DNA from: Mitsuaria sp. 7
Lineage (GTDB): Bacteria; Pseudomonadota; Gammaproteobacteria; Burkholderiales; Burkholderiaceae_C
DNA: 64,000 bases
Assembly (NCBI RefSeq): GCF_001653795.1
Contig: NZ_CP011514.1
Span: 990,163 to 1,054,162, forward strand
Reading direction: 5' to 3'
Shown: in pieces, positions 60,734 through 64,000 of the stretch
Layout of the letters: each line of letters starts with the position of its first letter
How positions within the stretch are numbered: the stretch's first letter is position 1
Translations under genes and position numbers: made by a program
The notes under the pieces: model-generated
Databases searched by the model: none
What the model was told of the DNA's origin: nothing
The model's input: only the letters and a program-made list of their open reading frames with translations

Positions 60734-63586
60734 ATGCATCCGACTCCGAACCGCTCCTCGTCGCCCTGGTGTGTCGACCCCGGCGCGCTGATCCCTTCGA
60801 CGTCTTCGGGCCCGACGCCCGCGAAAGTGGCCCGGCTCGACCCGCGAGCGCCCCGGCAGTTGACGCTCGAACTGGAGCGGCCCGCGCTCATCCGGCCTGC
60901 CGGTCCGACCGCGGGCAGGGCGCCGAACATGGCGCCGAACATGCCGCAGAACATGGCGCAGGAAATGGCGCAGGAGATGGCGGACGACACCGAGGTCGCA
61001 TGGCCGCTGTTCGTGGACCGTCGCGACCCCCTTGGCCCGGAGCACGAGGGGGTCTCCCAGGCCGCACGGGCCTGGCAGCTGGGCCACCGCGGACACGACG
61101 CACTGGCAGGACGTCTGCCCTCGGCCACGGCGACCTGGATACGGCGTCTGGAGTTCGCCGAGTTCCCGGACGCCGGGGACTGGCGTTGGCTGCCGGCCTA
61201 TCGGCAGCGGTGCCCGAACCTGATGGAGATCGTGCTGCCCAGAAACAGCGACGTCCTGGTGCCGGCGTTGAAGGCGCATGCCCGCCGTGAACCGGATCGG
61301 CGGTGGGTGCTGGACATCGCCGGTCGCGAGGACGGCGTCGGTGCGTTCCAGCGTCTCTGCGACGCCCTGGGCCGCCCCCTTCACGAGGTCGTGCAACGGC
61401 CGGACGTGCTGGGAGCGCATGGGCGTCCGCGGGTGTTCGCGCAACTGACCCGGGATCTCGCCCCGCTCCGTCGGGATGCATGGATCGGGTCGGCGCTCGC
61501 CGCCCGCGTGCAGCGGCTGCTGATCGATATCGTCGACGACGATCAGATCGCCGTGCGCTGCGCGCTCGCCATCAACACCCCGAGGATGGCCACGGATCGC
61601 TTCAAGGCCCTGGAGGCGATCGCCGCCGAACTGCGACGGGCCCCCTTCCATTTCCCGCGAAGCATGCGGTCCTTGTCCGCGCGGGATGAAGCCGCCCGGA
61701 TGATGGACAGCCTGCCCCGATGCCGGGACGCGTCGACACGGAGCATGTACGCCGCCGAGACGCTCTACCTCCCGGATCGATCCCGCTGGCTGGACCGCGC
61801 CGAGGCCGACGCGATGTCGCAATGCGTGGACGCCTTGCCGGACGCCACGCTGACCCCGGCGCTTCGCGCCGTCCGCGATGCCGCCCTGCAGGTGTTGAGG
61901 CCGGCCCCCGCGTTCGGGGACATGGCGTTCCTGTCCCGCGAGGAGGAGGACCGGGTCATGGACGCGCTCCATCTGGCCCGTGTCTTCCGCGTGAGCGTGT
62001 CGTGGTCCCCGGCGGCGGGCGAGACCGTGCAGGCGATGCCGGACAGTGCGAAACACGCGCTGGCGAGCCTGCGGCAATGGGTGGGCGAGGCGTCGCCACG
62101 GGACGCCCTGCGCCGAGAACGCTGGTACGTCCATCTGGCGGAGCAGGCGCATCGCGGCCCCTCTCAGCAACCCCCGACCGCGGGCCTGCTGCGCGGCGAT
62201 GCGTGGGTCACCGATCTCGATGCACCGCCTGCGGCCTTGATCGCGGCGATCGCCCGTTCGCGCGGCGAGGCTCTGGGACTGGAACTGGACTATCGGGGCG
62301 AGGCCGTGTTCGATCCTGAAGAGGTCAATCGCGTCCTGGCGGAACGTTTTGCCTTCGGCCTGCGCCTGCGCAGCACGCGCCTGGAAGGCGAGCGACTCCC
62401 CGCGGCGCTTCGATGGCCGGACGCCGAATGGCTGGACATCGACCTGAAGGACGAGGACCGGTCCGGGGATCCCGCCTGGGTGCGGCGCGTGGGCACCGGG
62501 TTGATCCATGACTGGCGCAACCTGACACGGCTGTCCTGCAGCTATGGCGACTCCGGCGGCGGCACCGGGCCGTTCATGACCGGCCCCTTGGCGGATACGC
62601 TGGCGGAGCATCACCGGGCGCTGGAGGACGTGTTCGGACTGCTGCGGGGCCTGGTCTGGAACGGCCGGCAGCGCAACCAGTTGAAGGCGCTCCCGGATGT
62701 CATGTCCTGGCTCCGGAAATTCATCAGGCTCTACCAGGAAGCGACACAAGGCCAGGCCGCGGGCGCGCTGCCGCCGCTGCTGGGGCCGGTGCTCCGGCAG
62801 ATGTTGGGCGACCGGTCCTTCGCGGCGCGGTGCGAGGCGCTCATCCGCGCGCAGGACGGCGAATGCGCGGACGCGTATCTGCGGGTCCTGCACCAGATGG
62901 CCCTGCTCAAGGACATCGGCGAGGACAGTGACGCCGCCACGGCGGTCAGGGTCGCGCTGCAGTTCGCCTGCGAGTTGCGCGCGGACCAGTGGGTGACCGA
63001 GATGCACGCCGGCTTCGACGAGAACCTCGAGGAGGCGATGCTGCTGCGGCAGGCGGTGCGGACCCGTTTGGTCGAGCGTTTGGGCGAGCGGCTGGGCGAG
63101 CGGCTGGGCCATGCGCCGGCCGAGGCGTTCGAGACCCCCGCGTTCGACACCCCGGTCTACGCCGCGTTCGGCATCGCCGGAGACCGGTGGCGTGACGTCG
63201 AGGTGACACGACGACGCGAGCGGCGGGCCGATGCCCTGATCGCCGCGGAACTCGAAAGCGGCTGCGACACGTCGCACCAATGCCTGATGCCGACCGGGCT
63301 GGTGGGCGACTTTCTGTCCAAGGTGCTGGACCGCGAGGCGGGACTGGACGGACTGGCGGAGCGCCTGGTGTCGGACACCCAGGCCCGATGGAGCGCCGCC
63401 GTCGATGCGGCCGGCGACGACGCCCAGGCCGTCCAGGCCGCCAACGACACCGCATCGCAGGCGCTGGCCGGCGTGACCGCCACCGTGGCGGCGCGTCGGC
63501 GGGAACAGGTCCTCCCGCATCTGGCGACGCTCGTCGCGCGCCTGTCGGATCACCGCACCGATGAGGCGCCGTCCGCGGCGCCCTGA
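60734..63586 (+). CDS. Large effector-like protein with NEL (IpaH-type) E3 ligase-like C-terminus
   Basis: 950 residues, no signal peptide. Polar N-terminus (1-90) with an in-frame repeat (NMAPNMPQNMAQEMAQEMA), then a leucine-rich region (about 110-230, RRLEFAEFPDAGDWRWLPAYRQRCPNLMEIVLPRN) that could be degenerate leucine-rich repeats. A long helical middle follows. The C-terminal part (about 640-900) follows the NEL pattern: LRQMLGDRSFAARCEALIRAQDGECADAYLRVLHQM, where C711-A-D713 matches the catalytic CxD and HQM its helix, then VRVALQFACELRADQWVTEMHAGFDENLEEAMLLRQAVRTRLVERL. NEL proteins are type III-secreted ubiquitin ligases. It sits between the kdp-linked porin gene and kdpD, 17 bp ahead of kdpD. 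Confidence 0.55.
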   Translation: MHPTPNRSSSPWCVDPGALIPSTSSGPTPAKVARLDPRAPRQLTLELERPALIRPAGPTAGRAPNMAPNMPQNMAQEMAQEMADDTEVAWPLFVDRRDPLGPEHEGVSQAARAWQLGHRGHDALAGRLPSATATWIRRLEFAEFPDAGDWRWLPAYRQRCPNLMEIVLPRNSDVLVPALKAHARREPDRRWVLDIAGREDGVGAFQRLCDALGRPLHEVVQRPDVLGAHGRPRVFAQLTRDLAPLRRDAWIGSALAARVQRLLIDIVDDDQIAVRCALAINTPRMATDRFKALEAIAAELRRAPFHFPRSMRSLSARDEAARMMDSLPRCRDASTRSMYAAETLYLPDRSRWLDRAEADAMSQCVDALPDATLTPALRAVRDAALQVLRPAPAFGDMAFLSREEEDRVMDALHLARVFRVSVSWSPAAGETVQAMPDSAKHALASLRQWVGEASPRDALRRERWYVHLAEQAHRGPSQQPPTAGLLRGDAWVTDLDAPPAALIAAIARSRGEALGLELDYRGEAVFDPEEVNRVLAERFAFGLRLRSTRLEGERLPAALRWPDAEWLDIDLKDEDRSGDPAWVRRVGTGLIHDWRNLTRLSCSYGDSGGGTGPFMTGPLADTLAEHHRALEDVFGLLRGLVWNGRQRNQLKALPDVMSWLRKFIRLYQEATQGQAAGALPPLLGPVLRQMLGDRSFAARCEALIRAQDGECADAYLRVLHQMALLKDIGEDSDAATAVRVALQFACELRADQWVTEMHAGFDENLEEAMLLRQAVRTRLVERLGERLGERLGHAPAEAFETPAFDTPVYAAFGIAGDRWRDVEVTRRRERRADALIAAELESGCDTSHQCLMPTGLVGDFLSKVLDREAGLDGLAERLVSDTQARWSAAVDAAGDDAQAVQAANDTASQALAGVTATVAARRREQVLPHLATLVARLSDHRTDEAPSAAP

Positions 63587-63603
63587 CACGACAATCCCCT
63601 CCC

Positions 63604-64000
63604 ATGCGCAGCCCCACCGACGACCGACCTGACCCCGACGCGCTGCTGGCCCACCTCCAGCGGCAGGAACGATCCGAGGGGCGCGGCCGGCTGCGCATCT
63701 ACTTCGGCGCGTCGGCGGGCGTGGGCAAGACCTTCGCGATGCTGCAGGCCGCGCGGCACCTGGCGGACCAGGGTCGCGCACCGCTGATCGGCGTCGTCGA
63801 GACGCATGGACGCGCCGACACCGCCGCGCTGCTCGACGGCGTGCCGCCGCTGCCTCGTCTGCCGATGCGTCAGGTCGACCACCGCGGCCGCGCGCTGCCG
63901 GAGTTCGACCTCGACGGTGCGCTGGCGCGTCTGAAGGACCAGCCGGACGCGCTGATCCTGGTCGACGAGCTGGCGCATTCCAACGTCGCCGGATCGCGGC
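63604..64000 (+). CDS. kdpD: Sensor kinase KdpD, N-terminal part (cut by window end)
   Basis: First 132 residues of KdpD: RPDPDALLAHLQRQERSEGRGRLRIYFGASAGVGKTFAMLQAARHLADQG with the Walker A-like GASAGVGKT, then VVETHGRADTAALLDGVPPLP and LILVDELAHSNVAGSR. KdpD senses potassium limitation and turgor and phosphorylates KdpE to induce kdpFABC. The rest of kdpD, and presumably kdpE, continue past base 64000. The gene is separated from kdpC by the porin and the effector-like gene. Confidence 0.95.
   Translation, partial: MRSPTDDRPDPDALLAHLQRQERSEGRGRLRIYFGASAGVGKTFAMLQAARHLADQGRAPLIGVVETHGRADTAALLDGVPPLPRLPMRQVDHRGRALPEFDLDGALARLKDQPDALILVDELAHSNVAGSR

Noticed and set aside
60686..63781. 1031-residue minus-strand open frame opposite the effector-like gene
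   Set aside because: It is the antisense shadow of a very GC-rich gene: Arg/His/Gln/Pro-rich, no domains, and it would run through the kdpD start. Similar long shadows oppose the AddAB-type genes, kdpB and rho.

Overview
The window is GC-rich, tightly packed bacterial DNA. Gene content and order point to Burkholderiales, probably a Roseateles/Mitsuaria/Rubrivivax-like member of the Sphaerotilaceae: pstCAB-phoU-phoB-phoR, an L31-rho-trxA block, an AddAB-type nuclease pair, a PEP-CTERM protein, a PA2778/PA2779 pair, two TorF-type porins and a kdp operon. The placement rests on protein resemblance and synteny read by eye, not on a search.

Layout. 1-5.7 kb: phosphate uptake and its two-component control (pstC, pstA, pstB, phoU, phoB, phoR), closed by a clear terminator. 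5.9-10 kb, minus strand: a large membrane protein, ribosomal protein L31, Rho and thioredoxin. 10.3-16.6 kb: a two-gene recombination helicase/nuclease unit. 16.6-21.6 kb: small accessory genes, a GST, a PEP-CTERM protein with a sigma-54-like promoter, a C39-like peptidase pair and a broken tRNA-Pro. 21.6-26.7 kb: two tandem secreted paralogues and an SPFH / DUF4178 / DUF350 membrane-stress-like set. 26.9-29.8 kb: an orphan coat-protein-U-type protein, an alginate-lyase-like lipoprotein and a REP doublet.

29.8-37.9 kb is the most coherent accessory unit. It holds a six-gene operon (DUF2147 protein, TorF porin, FGGY sugar kinase, class II aldolase, class III aminotransferase, and an aldolase-like protein without its metal ligands), an MFS transporter and a TetR regulator. 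The same 14-bp dyad occurs twice before the operon and once between the MFS and TetR genes, so one regulator probably controls an undescribed uptake and catabolic pathway. 37.9-46.6 kb holds a metallopeptidase-lipoprotein-GH6 operon, immunity-like proteins, an integron-cassette-like island without an integrase, and a type B carboxylesterase. 46.6-54.5 kb: a GH13 amylase with CBM20, a beta-helix protein, a MocR regulator divergent from a small membrane protein, a probable ExoY/edema-factor-type nucleotidyl cyclase and an orphan amino-acid-type binding protein.

54.8-64 kb: the high-affinity potassium operon kdpFABC followed by a TorF porin and kdpD (cut by the window end). A 950-residue protein whose C-terminal part looks like a NEL (IpaH-type) E3 ubiquitin ligase lies between the porin gene and kdpD. 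With the cyclase-like protein this suggests a host-interacting lifestyle with a protein secretion system outside the window (inference).

Four REP palindromes in three places, an 82-bp repeat pair, a 17-bp inverted-repeat pair and many short in-frame tandem repeats near gene starts show active small-repeat dynamics. No rRNA, intact tRNA, CRISPR array, transposase or integrase was seen.
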